In this document: positions 29,701-38,759 of the stretch, piece after piece
Numbering within the stretch: the first letter of the stretch is position 1
Layout: each line of letters begins with the position of its first letter
Assembly: GCF_012489685.1 (NCBI RefSeq)
Contig: NC_080042.1
Coordinates: forward strand, 19,792,150 to 19,856,149
Direction: 5' to 3'
Origin: Lotus japonicus
Lineage: Eukaryota > Streptophyta > Magnoliopsida > Fabales > Fabaceae
Length of the DNA: 64,000 bases
Notes under the pieces: model-generated
What the model was told of the DNA's origin: nothing
The model's input: the letters and a program-made list of their open reading frames with translations, nothing else
Databases searched by the model: none
Translations under genes and position numbers: made by a program

Positions 29701-32035
29701 TGTGGTCAGACCCTTTCCTGTACCCTGCACATAGCTAGAGTTCTAATGTACCGAGCTTCCCTCATGTGTTTGGATACCGGTTGAGTGCAAGCGACATACG
29801 TTCACCCTAAAACTCTCAAACTTTCACCCTTTGTGCATGAATGAGCTTTTGTCACATTCCATAAGGAGAGTTATGTTCAATTTTTGTCTTGAATTGCATG
29901 CTTACGTCGGCTTGCATTGGTGCCGAGAGATATCTAGATTATTTGGTGTTAGTCTTCAAAGTTCTATAGCAAGATTATCTATTTGCCCTGACACTTTTCC
30001 CTGTGTTGTCTTTAGCAATTCCTGCTAATTCTAGGCGTTTGGAAGATTGGATGCGAGCTGAGGCAGAAAGATATGCAACCCTGATTGAACAAAGGCATCA
30101 CTTAGAGCTAGATGCTTTTGCAGAACAAATGCTACTCAAGGATGAGAAGCTGGAGGCATTTCGCTGGCAGTTGTTGAGAACAGAATTGGAAACAAAGCAG
30201 CTGCAATCACATTTGGAGGGACTGGTTAAGGATGTAAAACAGTTAAGACATGACAAGATGAAGTTGGAGAGCTTAATGTTCGAGAAAGAAGATGAACTCG
30301 CTTCCTTGAAGGAGCAAGTTGCATCAAAATTGAGGCCCTTGAACTGCTTTAGAAATAACTCAAATTTGCTTCAACAATCTTCAGAACTAGCCCAAGATGC
30401 TGTCTGGTCTGGAGTCAAGGTTATCAAGAAAAAACCGGGAGAAAAGGAGATACAAATGATGGAAACCTTGATTGAGGAAGATTGTGAAAAGGAAGCACAG
30501 CACCTGCCACATGATGAATTTAACAATGTTGATTTACTAGCTCAATCTCCAGAAAATAATGTTGAAGAAGAAAAAGATGTTCCTAGGGAGGATAGTCCTA
30601 TTCCTATCCAAAATCTACGTCCAAATCAAGTACAAGTTGTTGATGCTGCTGAAAAGATAGGATCTACTACCTGCACTTCCTTTAATAAGACAAAACAGTC
30701 TCCATGGAAAATGGATCTTCATGCTCTTGGGGTATCTTACAAGATCAAGAGGCTGAAGCAGCAGCTTGTACTTGTTGAAAGGTTGACAGGAATGCAAAGC
30801 AATGGTGAAAACTCAGAAATCAGTGATGATAGCAAAGGTGGCATGAAGGCTTTTCTGTCGTTGACCACTTTGCTGAATAAACAAGTTGGAAGATATCAAT
30901 CCCTCCAAGAGAAGACTGATGACCTTTGCAAAAGAATGGTAACTATTTTACTCCCTCCACCCCTTATTATAAAACTCCTTATTGTCGGGTCTTGTTAGTT
31001 TTGACACTAATAAAGTAAAAATCCATTTACAATATGCACACAACAAATTTTTATCCATGTGACTCAATTTGACTATTTTTTAATCTCTAAAAGTGTTTGA
31101 ATCAGTTTATTTTTCCTCTGTTTTTCCTCTGAAGCAATTCTGGTGTGCAGAAATTTCATTCCAAAATTAATTGACATTAAAATCAAATTTAAGATTTTCA
31201 AACGTGTTAAACTTATATCTTTTTTCACTACACTGGAAAAGATACATAGATCAAATAATGGCAAAATGTCCCATCATGAATTTAACTTTTATTATTCATT
31301 ATGGTAATGAAAAGTACAGCAATTTTACATTTAGACGTTTGGTTCCCATTGGGATATCCTAGAATCAATTCTGGTATAGTAAACTCAATTTTGGATGAAA
31401 ATATTAATATTTGAGAGTCATTTTGGAGAATTGATTTCAGACCCAAAGTCAATTTTGATAGAAGCTAGCAAAACCAATTTGAGATTTTGCAACTGAATTT
31501 CACAACATTATCCACCAAAATTAACTTTTCATAAATATATCCAATCATGAATCACTCTACTTCAACTCAATTTTACTATAATCAATTTTACCAAAACCAA
31601 ACGGTGATCCAAACACACTCACTAGTATTGCAAAGTTGAGGATCAGTCAATGATTTCTCTGTTGTACTATTATTTCAGCAAGGTAATGAGCTTTACACCA
31701 ATGTTGGAGAAATGAATGGTGCAAGAGCAAAGGAGAAAACATCAACACTGGAGCACTTCTTAGAGGAGACATTTCAACTACAGAGATACATAGTTGCAAC
31801 AGGACAAAAGCTGATGGAAGTTCAAACCAAGATTGTTCCTGGATTTGTTGGAGTAGTGGTGGAAGAGATGGACAACAAAAGTGCTGCTGCTGGCATAGAT
31901 ATGAAACGCTTTGCTGACAGTATAAGAAATCTCTTCCACGAAGTTCAAAGAGGTCTCGAAGTTCGAACTGCTAGAATCATAGGAGACCTTGAGGGGACAC
32001 TAGCTCGTGAAGGAATGATATGTTTGAGAAGGTAG
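23789..32035 (+). CDS. large plant coiled-coil protein, three coding exons
   Basis: The model joins 23789-24902, 30016-30938 and 31679-32035, giving 797 aa in one frame. Junctions are T|GTAAGA to TTTAG|CA, and ATG|GTAACT to TTTCAG|CAA. The start MGEKGISVLDKIGFG was chosen because upstream in-frame sequence crosses a likely acceptor at 23755. A hydrophobic stretch near residues 30-45 (YFGVSCAFFALNVL) precedes a long heptad-rich, Glu/Lys-rich coiled coil (about 95-340). Exon 2 continues the coil, then an acidic linker, then a conserved-looking MDLHALGVSYKIKRLKQQL motif. Exon 3 has EEMDNKSAAAGIDMKRFADS and ends EGMICLRR. I recall similar plant proteins labelled USO1-like or CEP135-like, but the function is unknown to me. 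Intron 1 is 5.1 kb because of a SINE and a copia element. No disabling change was seen. Confidence 0.82.
25024..25284 (+). repeat. 5' LTR of the copia element
   Basis: TG...CA, with a direct repeat of GTAGTCTATTTGTA(A)GTCCCACATCGCTTA at its start, a TATATATAAGC promoter-like box near 25121-25131, and a CT-rich 3' end. Confidence 0.92.
25338..29291 (+). CDS. copia gag-pol polyprotein, 1317 aa, uninterrupted
   Basis: This is the polyprotein for assembly, cleavage, integration and reverse transcription. Domains in copia order: UBN2-type gag (about 5-210, with GRDFGFWKMQMEDYLY); zinc knuckle CWNCDKKGHFTNQC (about 240-253); aspartic protease with DSGASF (about 298); integrase with the HQRLGH zinc-binding region (about 424) and catalytic core from DVWGP (about 487) through SDNGGEY (about 548) to GVAERMNR (about 582); reverse transcriptase from about 848 with YVDDM (about 997); RNase H with SDADLGG (about 1168) and TTESEYVA (about 1209). 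Integrase before reverse transcriptase is diagnostic of Ty1/copia. There are no stops or frameshifts. A second ATG three codons in is an alternative start. The lineage call (Tork) is from general sequence impression. Confidence 0.95.
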   Translation: MGAMALEEGKVKIERFDGRDFGFWKMQMEDYLYQKKLYQPLTGKKPNDMKQEDWDLLDRQALGVIRLTLSKNVAFNIVNEKTTADLMKALSNMYEKPSAANKVHLIRRLFNLRMGEGNSVTEHINSFNTIISQLSSVKITFDDELMALSLLQSLPDSWAATVTAVSNSARDNKLKFDDIRDLILSEDIRRKDSGESSNTSGSALNTESRGRGSQKSHNQSQGRGRSKSRGRSQTRVRNDITCWNCDKKGHFTNQCKAPRKKKNYQKRQDDDESANAATEEVADALICSLDSPVDSWVIDSGASFHTIPSKELLSNYICGKFGKIYLADGKPLDIVGRGDIDIRSSNGTLWTMHNVRHVPGIKRNLISIGQLDDEGYHTTFGGGAWKVTKGNLVVAQGKKRGSLYMVAEEDMIAVTEAVNSSSIWHQRLGHMSEKGMKIMASKGKVSNLKHVDLGVCEHCILGKQIKVSFSKAGRKSKSEKLELVHTDVWGPAPVKSLGGSRYYVTFIDDSTRKVWVYFLKNKSDVFSVFKGWKTEVENQTGLKIKSLKSDNGGEYDSQEFKKFCSENGIRMIKTIPGTPEQNGVAERMNRTLNERARCMRIQSGLPKMFWADAINTAAYLINRGPSVPLDYQLPEEVWSGKEVSLSHLKVFGCVSYVLIDSDRRDKLDPNAIKCFFIGYGSDMYGYRFWDEQNRKIIRSRNVTFNESVLYKDRSFAESMSSSKQLELSERVALEEISESDVAKRNQINPENEDDEVEVELEQEPTAVIETPITQVRRSTRTPKAPQRYSPSLNYLLLTDAGEPEYFGEAMQGNDSIKWELAMKDEMTSLQKNGTWSLTKLPEGKKALQNRWVYRLKEESDGSRRYKARLVVKGFQQKQGIDFTEIFSPVVKMTTIRVILSIVAAENLHSEQLDVKTAFLHGDLEEEIYMTQPEGFEVPGTKNLVCKLHKSLYGLKQAPRQWYKKFNEFMSNSGFNRCDMDHCCYVKKFADSYVILALYVDDMLIAGSNMTEINRLKQQMSENFEMKDLGPAKQILGMRISRNRSEGVLKLSQEKYVEKLLDRFNVGDANTRSTPLGNHLKFSKKQSPQTDEEESYMSTVPYASAVGSLMYAMVCTRPDIAHAVGVVSRFMSNPGKEHWEGVKWILRYLKGSSRMCLCFRRNDLTLQGFSDADLGGDSDGGKSTTGYIFTLGGTAVSWKSKLQNRVALSTTESEYVAISEAAKEMIWLKNFLKELGKEQDVPPLFSDSQSVICLAKNPVFHSRCKHIQMKYHFIRELINDEELSLLKILGSENPADMLTKTATADKLRLCIASAGLRG
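29380..29640 (+). repeat. 3' LTR of the copia element
   Basis: Same length as the 5' LTR and, by direct reading, one substitution different. Confidence 0.92.
31335..31620. repeat. MITE-like fold-back repeat in intron 2
   Basis: The ends CGTTTGGTT and AACCAAACG are inverted, and the words TATAGTAAACTCAATTTT and AATTTTACTATAATC continue the pairing inward. It fills much of intron 2 of the coiled-coil gene. Family and TSD not determined. Confidence 0.5.
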
Positions 32036-33119
32036 CGTATATATATATATAAATATAGCATTGGAACTTTAATTTTTGAGTCTGTATTATTACCATAGTT
32101 AATAAGATCAATTTGTAAATGGAAGAAGGCACAGAAAAATTCCAATCATCCAATGGAATCGATACAAGTAAGATTTTTCCTGTCCCTTTTGTTGACAAGA
32201 AAGAACTCATGGTTTCCCTAAAAAGGAACAAAAAGGGAATTAAACTTCACATATTTTCCTTGTCTAAGCTGAGTGTTAAACAATAAATTTTGTTTGGTTG
32301 GATACTTGGATAAACCTGAGTATTTGGTTTTCAGTTGCTTTTATGCTAAAGCACATTTTGCATCATATTCCAATGTAAAAAGGCCCATGAAACCAAATGA
32401 ATGGATTGAAGGAATGTGATTTTTTTTTATTGACCAAAAAAAAAAAGGAATGTGATTTTTTGACCCAAAAAAAAAAGGAATGTGATTTTTTTTTCAACTT
32501 TTAAGCAAACACACATGTAATTATATATATACACATTAAATATGTTTTCAGACCCCGATTTATACACAAGAATCAGAAATTGTCCCTAAAAAATTAAAAC
32601 CTATTTTTTCATCATTGAAAAAATTTGTTTCCACATAATTATTTATATGTCTATATGTATTTTCATTAATCCTAGTCATCAATAAATATTTGAGAATCCA
32701 TTTTGGTCCCTCTTCATCCTTCCCTCTCTTTTTCAGCCACCACCACCAAGCCTCCATCTTCTTGAAAGGTATTCAAATCAGTGTCCATTTTCAGTTTGAT
32801 TATGTCATGAATTCACTTTTTAACTTGCATATAGGTTTTTTGTTTGAAGAAGATCAATTATTTTCTTCTCACGGTTCCAGCAAACCTCTTTTTTTTTTTG
32901 ACGTCCACGTTTCCAGCAAACCTGAATTAGGGGAATTTGTGATAAAAATTCGGTGTTGGACCTGAACTGTTGGAGGGATTTTATGTTGGTGCTGGGCCCG
33001 AAAGGGGAGTAAAAAAAAGTGAAAGGTATATATGAGGATGTATCATGTGAAAGGGAGATTATTTATGTAAGAGTGAGAGGTCCAATTTTCAACCTTTAAA
33101 TTCAAATTAATGGCTTAGA
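32036..33119. other. 3' flank of the coiled-coil gene; simple repeats
   Basis: The first part is the likely 3' UTR. At about 32410-32490 the unit GGAATGTGATTTTTT followed by an A run occurs three times. The rest, including a short open frame at 32690-32965, shows no recognisable coding or repeat signature. Confidence 0.45.
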
Positions 33120-33597
33120 TTAAAACAAGTTAAATTGATGCTACTGCAGCGGAGCTCTCAGAACCTCAGGGTGTTATGACTAGAGCAAGGAACACCCTTT
33201 TATGGGTAAACGATTGAGCTTAAAGTATACTTGCTCTGATTCCGTTGCTTTGAACCATATTGCAACCCAAATTTCAGCGCGCAGATCTTCATAGGGTTGG
33301 TTTGTCTAGTTGGGAGTGCTTCTTCTGTTGTTGTGGTTTATAATGCACCAGTTTGTTTATTAGGGGTTTTTTGGGGTGTAGTTTTGGGGCTTTGTGGGCT
33401 GGGTTTTTGGGTAGGTTTTGTGTGGTTTTGGGCCTTTAGTCGATTTTACGATGGTTGTTGTATATTTCTTTTTTCTAGAGTTGCGAGCTCTCTTCCCTCT
33501 ATTGTTGTAGTGTAGGGCGGGTAGCTTCTCCTTTTTCTTGAAACAGCTGCCCTCTTGTTATTTTGTTAGGATCAATATATCTTTTGCTTTCAAAAAA
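33120..33597 (+). mobile_element. LINE 3'-end-like fragment with A tail
   Basis: A G- and T-rich, less AT-rich block that ends TTTGCTTTC followed by a nine-base A tail at 33588-33597, as plant L1 3' ends do. No reverse transcriptase is present, and I could not fix a TSD. Confidence 0.4.
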
Positions 33598-34333
33598 AAA
33601 GTTCATGATGAATATATGAGCAATCATTAATTAAAGAGCTAGTGATAATATAATCGAGAAAGAAATGAAATGGTATGCAACATATATTATAAAATTGAAA
33701 TTAATAATATATTTATTTATTTATAGGATATTTTAATTTTCAAAGTATTTTAAAATAGTAATGATCAATTCATTTATTAAAATATATATAGTTATCTAAT
33801 TTTAATAATTAATTAAATTATATTATATTTTAGAATTAATATTCAATAATTTATAATATTATTTTATTATTTTATACTATATTTTTTTCTTCAATTATTT
33901 GTTATTAATTATTAGTTAATTTTGAAGTATTAGTATTTGATACTTAAGTTCTTTATCATATTAATTGCCATTAAGTATGGTTGAATTTTTTTAACTCAAT
34001 TTATAATTTTTTAATAGAGTCATATATGAAATGTTTCTGACAATTGGTTTTATTTTGTAAAAAAAAATTACTAATTGCTTCATAAGGAAAAAATAATTAT
34101 TATTTTCCATATTAATTTCATTCTTCTCACGGGCTATTATTGTTTCCCAACTGGTAATTAGTCAGCATATGGTATTGAATCTTATCACTCTAGTGCCTCA
34201 AGATAATATTTATTGCACATTATTTACAATCTTATCACTTTTTTAATATCATATTGGGCTCTATAAATAATATGATGCTTGTAGCAAGAACAACATAAAA
34301 AACACTTTCCTCATTTCCTTCATATTCACATCC
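33598..34333. other. AT-rich intergenic, no gene seen
   Basis: Very AT-rich with no open frame of note. The last part includes a TATA-like CTATAAATAATATG near 34261, about 70 bases before the MADS-box pseudogene start, and may be its former promoter. Confidence 0.45.
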
Positions 34334-34630
34334 ATGCGAGGTAAGGTGAATCTTGAGTACATTGCTGATGAAGATGCAAGGAGGGCAGCAAACTGAAGAA
34401 GGAAAAAGAGCCTACTGAATAAGCTTCAAGAACTCACCATCCTTTCTGGTGGGATTGTTGGAGCAATTATGCAAGGAGAGGCACAAGCTCAAGTGGGAGA
34501 TGGAGCAAGTATGCAAGCAGAGGCGCAGGTGAATCTTGGCGAGAGTGATGAAATGAACAAGAAAGCCACACAAGATTTGCCATCATTTCTTAATCATATC
34601 AATGGTGAAGACGATGATTCTTCATCTTAG
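34334..34630 (+). pseudogene. type I (M-gamma, AGL80-like) MADS-box pseudogene
   Basis: Type I MADS proteins are DNA-binding transcription factors acting mainly in female gametophyte and endosperm. The ATG at 34334 begins MRGKVNLEYIADEDARRAAN, matching the first helix of an M-gamma MADS domain. An in-frame TGA follows at 34394-34396, where the family has residues before the basic RRKK. Past it, RRKKSLLNKLQELTILSGG continues the domain. The beta-strand region is then lost and the frame runs through unrelated acidic sequence to a TAG at 34630. Normal proteins of this class are over 200 aa; this frame spans about 98 codons. Clearly non-functional as a MADS factor. Confidence 0.78.
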
Positions 34631-35831
34631 GTCTAGTGGTTTTTTCCTTTTCGTTAGCTTTTTTTGGTAGTGAAAGTTGGATCGATGAGGCGTAGATCAT
34701 TATCTGGCCTCATCGGTTTAGTTTTGCTATTATTTCAGGGTTCCATATGAGTTTTTTGTGTTTTTCTTTGGCAAGTTTGAGTTTTGTTGTAACGGAGGCA
34801 AACTTACGGGTTTTGTCTCTTTTTGGCTTTATGACCCTTTATCTAGAAGACTTGTATCTCGACACTTTTATAATTCAATAAACATGTTTTGCTTTAAAAA
34901 ATCAATGCTTCAGACAATGATAACATTTGAAGATGAGAAAGGCCATAAAAATCGATGTCTCTTTCTCTAAGTTCTAAGGATATCTCCTTTAATTACTCTA
35001 CCTTTGGTCGTTTTTCGCTTTAAATTTGTGTAGACAAAGTAATAAGTAATCGTGGTTTGATCTACAGTACTATTCGATGTTGTGTTTGAATGTGTCTTCT
35101 TGTCAAAAGTTCTAGTTGAATAAATGTACTCACTCGATCATAGTAATTATGTGTGTTTTAAGAATTTGTGATTTGCATTTGTTTAAGAACAAATAAAAAT
35201 ATTTTGTGAAATGATGCAATTATCTCTCGTTAACAAATGCTCAAGAGCAAGTTCGAGAAAAATATAAGTTTGATAGGGTTAGTTCCCGTTGGGAAAACAT
35301 CTAAAAGAAAATGAAATGATATGATTAGGATTTAGGATATAGTTTGCATAAGTTTCCCGGACCTCGACGATGAAGGTCTCCAAGGAGGTTGCGCCTTCAG
35401 CAAGGTCGTGGAAACAGTAAAGCGAATAAGGCACATGCCCAAGGCCCCAAAGTTTCTTTTTTTGACAAACTGTTATATAATTTGAAAGTAACTGCATGCC
35501 CAATTCGTATATACATACAGACTTGTTAAACTCAAACCTCAGCCTGAGTTTTCCAAACATAGGCCCCAAAGTTAGCTAACCGATGAAAATATGAATTTCA
35601 ATCTACACAATGTACAGGGGTGAATTTCAATTTACAATGAGGCTATTCTTGGTTTTTATTTTCCCTCTCATTCGGTCTTTCCACTCTAAATCATTAGTGA
35701 TGCATAAAAGTCAAGAAAATTATGATATGCATAATTTTGTAAATTTGATATAAATTTAGAACAAGTTTAATGCAATTACCTAAATTAATTAAATTTTTTA
35801 AAGAGTGTGAAATGATTGCTTAGTTCTTATA
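34631..35831. other. intergenic; unrecognised gene-like piece on the minus strand
   Basis: Mostly AT-rich. At 35569-35279 on the minus strand a 96-codon open frame contains LAEGATSLETFIVEVRETYA from a locally GC-richer stretch (35350-35450), which looks like real coding sequence of a lost gene. I do not recognise it. Confidence 0.3.
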
Positions 35832-35935
35832 TTAAGAAATGAAAGGAGTATCTAAAACTAACAAATTCACTTTTTTAAACCTACTTTTATATCATTTATA
35901 AATACAATTTTATTATATCAAACTTCATGATGTCA
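35832..35935. repeat. 104-bp segment repeated at 45164-45586
   Basis: The sequence from TTAAGAAATGAAAGGAG to AAACTTCATGATGTCA recurs at 45 kb almost unchanged. There, a Helitron 3' end abuts its first base and a Stowaway MITE interrupts it. This copy lacks both insertions. Confidence 0.75.
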
Positions 35936-36000
35936 CATGTCCCATCATAAGTAATTCATTTTCCCTCCAAAACCAAAAAAAAAATCCAACATTTTTTGTT

Positions 36001-36445
36001 TCAACATGATTATCTCATATCCTATTTAATTCACTTAATTGTCTATTTCAAAATATTATTTTTAAAATTTCGAAAATTATCATGAGTTTTAATTATTAAT
36101 ATATTAAATACTAATAATTAATAATAAAAATTATTTAGATTAAAAATGAATATTAGATTTTTTATTTTACAGTATTAATTTTTTAAATTTTTATTTTTCA
36201 AAAATACATTTGATTTCTTTGTTTCAACATGATTATGTCATATCCTATTTAATTCACTTAATTGTCTATTTCAAAATATTATTTTTTAAATTTCAAAAAT
36301 TATCATGAGTTTTAATTATTAATATATTAAATACTAATAATTAATAATAAAAATTATTCAGATTAAAAATGAATATTAGATTTTTTATTTTACAGTATTA
36401 ATTTTTAAAATTTTGATTTTTCAAAAATACATTTGATTAAAAGAC
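36001..36445 (+). repeat. tandem duplication, two copies of about 225 bp
   Basis: Copy 1 starts at 36001 and copy 2 at 36226, both TCAACATGATTAT(C/G)TCATATCC. They differ by only a few bases through CAAAAATACATTTGATT, so the duplication is recent. Confidence 0.85.
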
Positions 36446-36530
36446 AAGGAAAATAAACTACAAAGCTAACACATAGGAAAATCCAAAAGACAAGGAAAAT
36501 AAACTACAAGGCTAACACATAGGAAAATCC
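36439..36530 (+). repeat. tandem duplication, two copies of 46 bp
   Basis: AAAAGACAAGGAAAATAAAC starts each unit, at 36439 and 36485; the copies differ at one base. It adjoins the end of the 225-bp duplication. Confidence 0.85.
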
Positions 36531-36559
36531 AAAAGGTTATGATCTAATTTTCTTCTTAT

Positions 36560-36692
36560 TTTTGAATAATGAGTTTGTGGCTCTAGATCACTCTCTGGAA
36601 GAGATGAGTTTGTCGTTGTTGGCTGATGTTATGGGTGTCCCCTCTGTGAGACCTTAGTTTTCATTTCTTTTCACGCAATGTACCAAAAAAAA
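36560..36692 (+). mobile_element. LINE 3'-end-like fragment
   Basis: A G/T-rich stretch ending TGTACCAAAAAAAAG. It resembles an L1 3' tail, without coding capacity or a confirmed TSD. Confidence 0.35.
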
Positions 36693-37062
36693 GTAAGGAT
36701 TAATTCAAAATCATATTTATTTTCAATCCCTCCAAATTAATTTCCAGAAAATGAAAAAATTTATTAACTATTTAATTGAATCAAAAGAATAATAAATAAA
36801 ATTTGTTAATTTATTTTTTGCAATTAATTAGTTTGTTTTAGATTTATAAATTAAAATTCTTAAATTTTTGTTTAAATAATTTAGAATCCATGTTCATGGT
36901 AAGTTAGAAAAAAAAGTAATTATATTTTCAAAGAATAACATACTCTAAAAGAAATTTATACAAAATATTTAAAATATAACAAACCTATAATATTTTCTTC
37001 ACTATATACACATTTTCAAATCTGAATGCAACATGAAGGATAAAATAATGGGTGGGATTGGT
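36693..37062. other. AT-rich intergenic, nothing seen
   Basis: No open frame, repeat or structured signal could be supported. Confidence 0.45.
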
Positions 37063-37170
37063 AGCTCACCAAATGAAGGGTATTGAAGGATGAAGGGTCA
37101 GAGTTCAAACTCTGGTGAAGGGACTAACTTACTAACAATTAACAACTAACATTTGCTAATAAAAAAATGA
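37063..37170 (+). mobile_element. tRNA-derived SINE
   Basis: An A box in GGGATTGGTAGCTCACC and a B box in AGAGTTCAAACTCTGG, then a 3' end CTAACATTTGCTAAT with an A run. Same family as the SINE at 18660-18790. Confidence 0.65.
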
Positions 37171-37539
37171 AGATATAAGAAAGTGAGTATTATCATACAT
37201 TTTTTACATATGTTTGATATGTTTTATAATATAAAGCATGATAGTATAATGTATGATAGTATCAAACCTAACAGTATTAGGCCTAATATAAAATTTATAT
37301 TATATAATGTTTGGTCATACACTGTATAACATATCATTTAATATGTTTTTATTTCCTGTTTTGATTTTTGTTTTGTCTCAATCATAACCTCAACATATGA
37401 ATATAATTGGTTGTTAACCAATTCGTTGCATTCGTGGGATAAAAATTTCGATCCATATATCATTACTCTTTAAATTAATATAATCTTATATTTCATAAAA
37501 TGTTGAATGATGATAGATAATATAAATATAAGAATGATG

Positions 37540-37960
37540 TTAAAGGGTGGTGAAGACGGAGGTGGTAGTAATAGTAATAGTGGCGGTGGCGATGACTATA
37601 AAGGTGACAGTGGTGATCAATGCTGAGTGATGACAGCAGTGGAGGAGGTGGTTGTGGCGGTAGCCGTGGTGCATGGCGGCATGGTTGTGTGTCGTGGCGG
37701 TAGGTAGTAGTGGTGGTCGCGATGACGATGGCAGTGGCTGTAGAAGGCAATGGTGGTGGAGGGTGGCAGTGGTGGTGGCAGAGGTGGCGGAGGTGGAGGG
37801 TGTTGGTGACAGTGGTAGGAGCAACAATCATTGTTAGCAATAGTGATGATGGCAATAGCGGTAGTGATAGTGGAGGTGGAGGCGGCGTTAATGGTGGCGG
37901 TGGTGGTCGCGGAGGTGGAGGGTGGTGGTGGTGATGGTGGAGGATGGTGACGGTGGTGGC
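37540..37960 (+). repeat. G-rich GGT/GGN low-complexity block
   Basis: About 400 bp dominated by GGTGGN, GGAGGT and GATGGT words with strong strand asymmetry (G on +, C on -). Open frames across it (His/Pro/Thr-rich on -, Gly/Val-rich on +) are by-products of the repeat, not genes. Confidence 0.8.
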
Positions 37961-38388
37961 AGATTAAATATTTTCATGTATTCTATACATCACACTCTTA
38001 TCATGTCATGTCTATCGTCTATATGGTGGATTAAATAATCTTGCAGTTTAATGAATAAACTTATATAATACAATGTTAGCACCAAACAATGGATGAGATG
38101 AAATGATTTTCTTATTGTAGGAAATGCAATAAGGACTATCAAAATGCTACTTAGGATGAGGGCAGCGTTCATGGAGGCGAGGTATATAGTGAACTATGAT
38201 GAGCTTTGTGCGTGGTAATGGTGGGGATGAAGCTAGAATTTTAGTGGGTACGGTTATGCTGGTTGGTGGCCGCATAAGTATGGTTACCAACAAGGTCCTC
38301 TAGGGTCTTTTCAGTGGCGGAGGTCCGACATATCAGTAGGACAACCACGCAAGAGGTGCTTGTGGACTCTATTGGTGATGGTGTGTAG

Positions 38389-38667
38389 GTGTTGTCGTTG
38401 AGTCACTGTGAAGCATCATCTTCAACGAGTGAGAGGGACGAGTTTGTGAAGGAAACAGAGGCAAATACGCATAAATATGGGGATGTTTCGTGGCCACATT
38501 CAGACAGTGAGAGGGATGAGTTTGTGATTAATGAAAGTCCAATTGTAAGGGACAAAAACCAAGCTTTAATGGTGTTTACTAATGTGGATGACTCATTTGA
38601 GGGAGAGAACAATATCTATAAACTCTATAAAAGAAGAGTTTTTGCAGCCTTGAGGGTAAATCAGTAA
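38389..38667 (+). CDS. hypothetical 92-aa open frame, doubtful
   Basis: It encodes an acidic, serine-rich sequence with two SERDEFV words (about residues 13-20 and 40-46), an internal duplication of about 80 bp. No family recognised, no clear promoter. It may be a remnant of a longer gene in 38.2-38.7 kb. Confidence 0.25.
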   Translation: MLSLSHCEASSSTSERDEFVKETEANTHKYGDVSWPHSDSERDEFVINESPIVRDKNQALMVFTNVDDSFEGENNIYKLYKRRVFAALRVNQ

Positions 38668-38759
38668 TTCAATATATTAATGCACATGAGCTACAATTTT
38701 ACCATGGATATTTCAGTCAATCTTGAAATAATTAAAATGGAACTCAATCTCAGCCGTCC

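Larger units (their letters stand above)
24962..29763 (+). mobile_element. tRNA-derived SINE in intron 1, split by the copia element
   Basis: Without the copia insertion the SINE is about 180 bp: 24962-25023 joined to 29646-29763. It shows an A box in GCCTTGGCGCAACCG, a B box GGTTCAAGTCC reconstituted across the copia insertion, and a downstream part (GTAAGGCTGC, CCTGCACATAGC) like the Au-type plant SINEs. A perfect 15-bp TSD, ATGTGTTTGGATACC, lies at 24947-24961 and 29764-29778. Confidence 0.85.

Noticed and set aside
37493..37934. Open frames of His/Pro/Thr-rich (-) and Gly/Val-rich (+) proteins
   Set aside because: They are translations of the GGT/GGN low-complexity block on several overlapping frames and lack any start context or domain.
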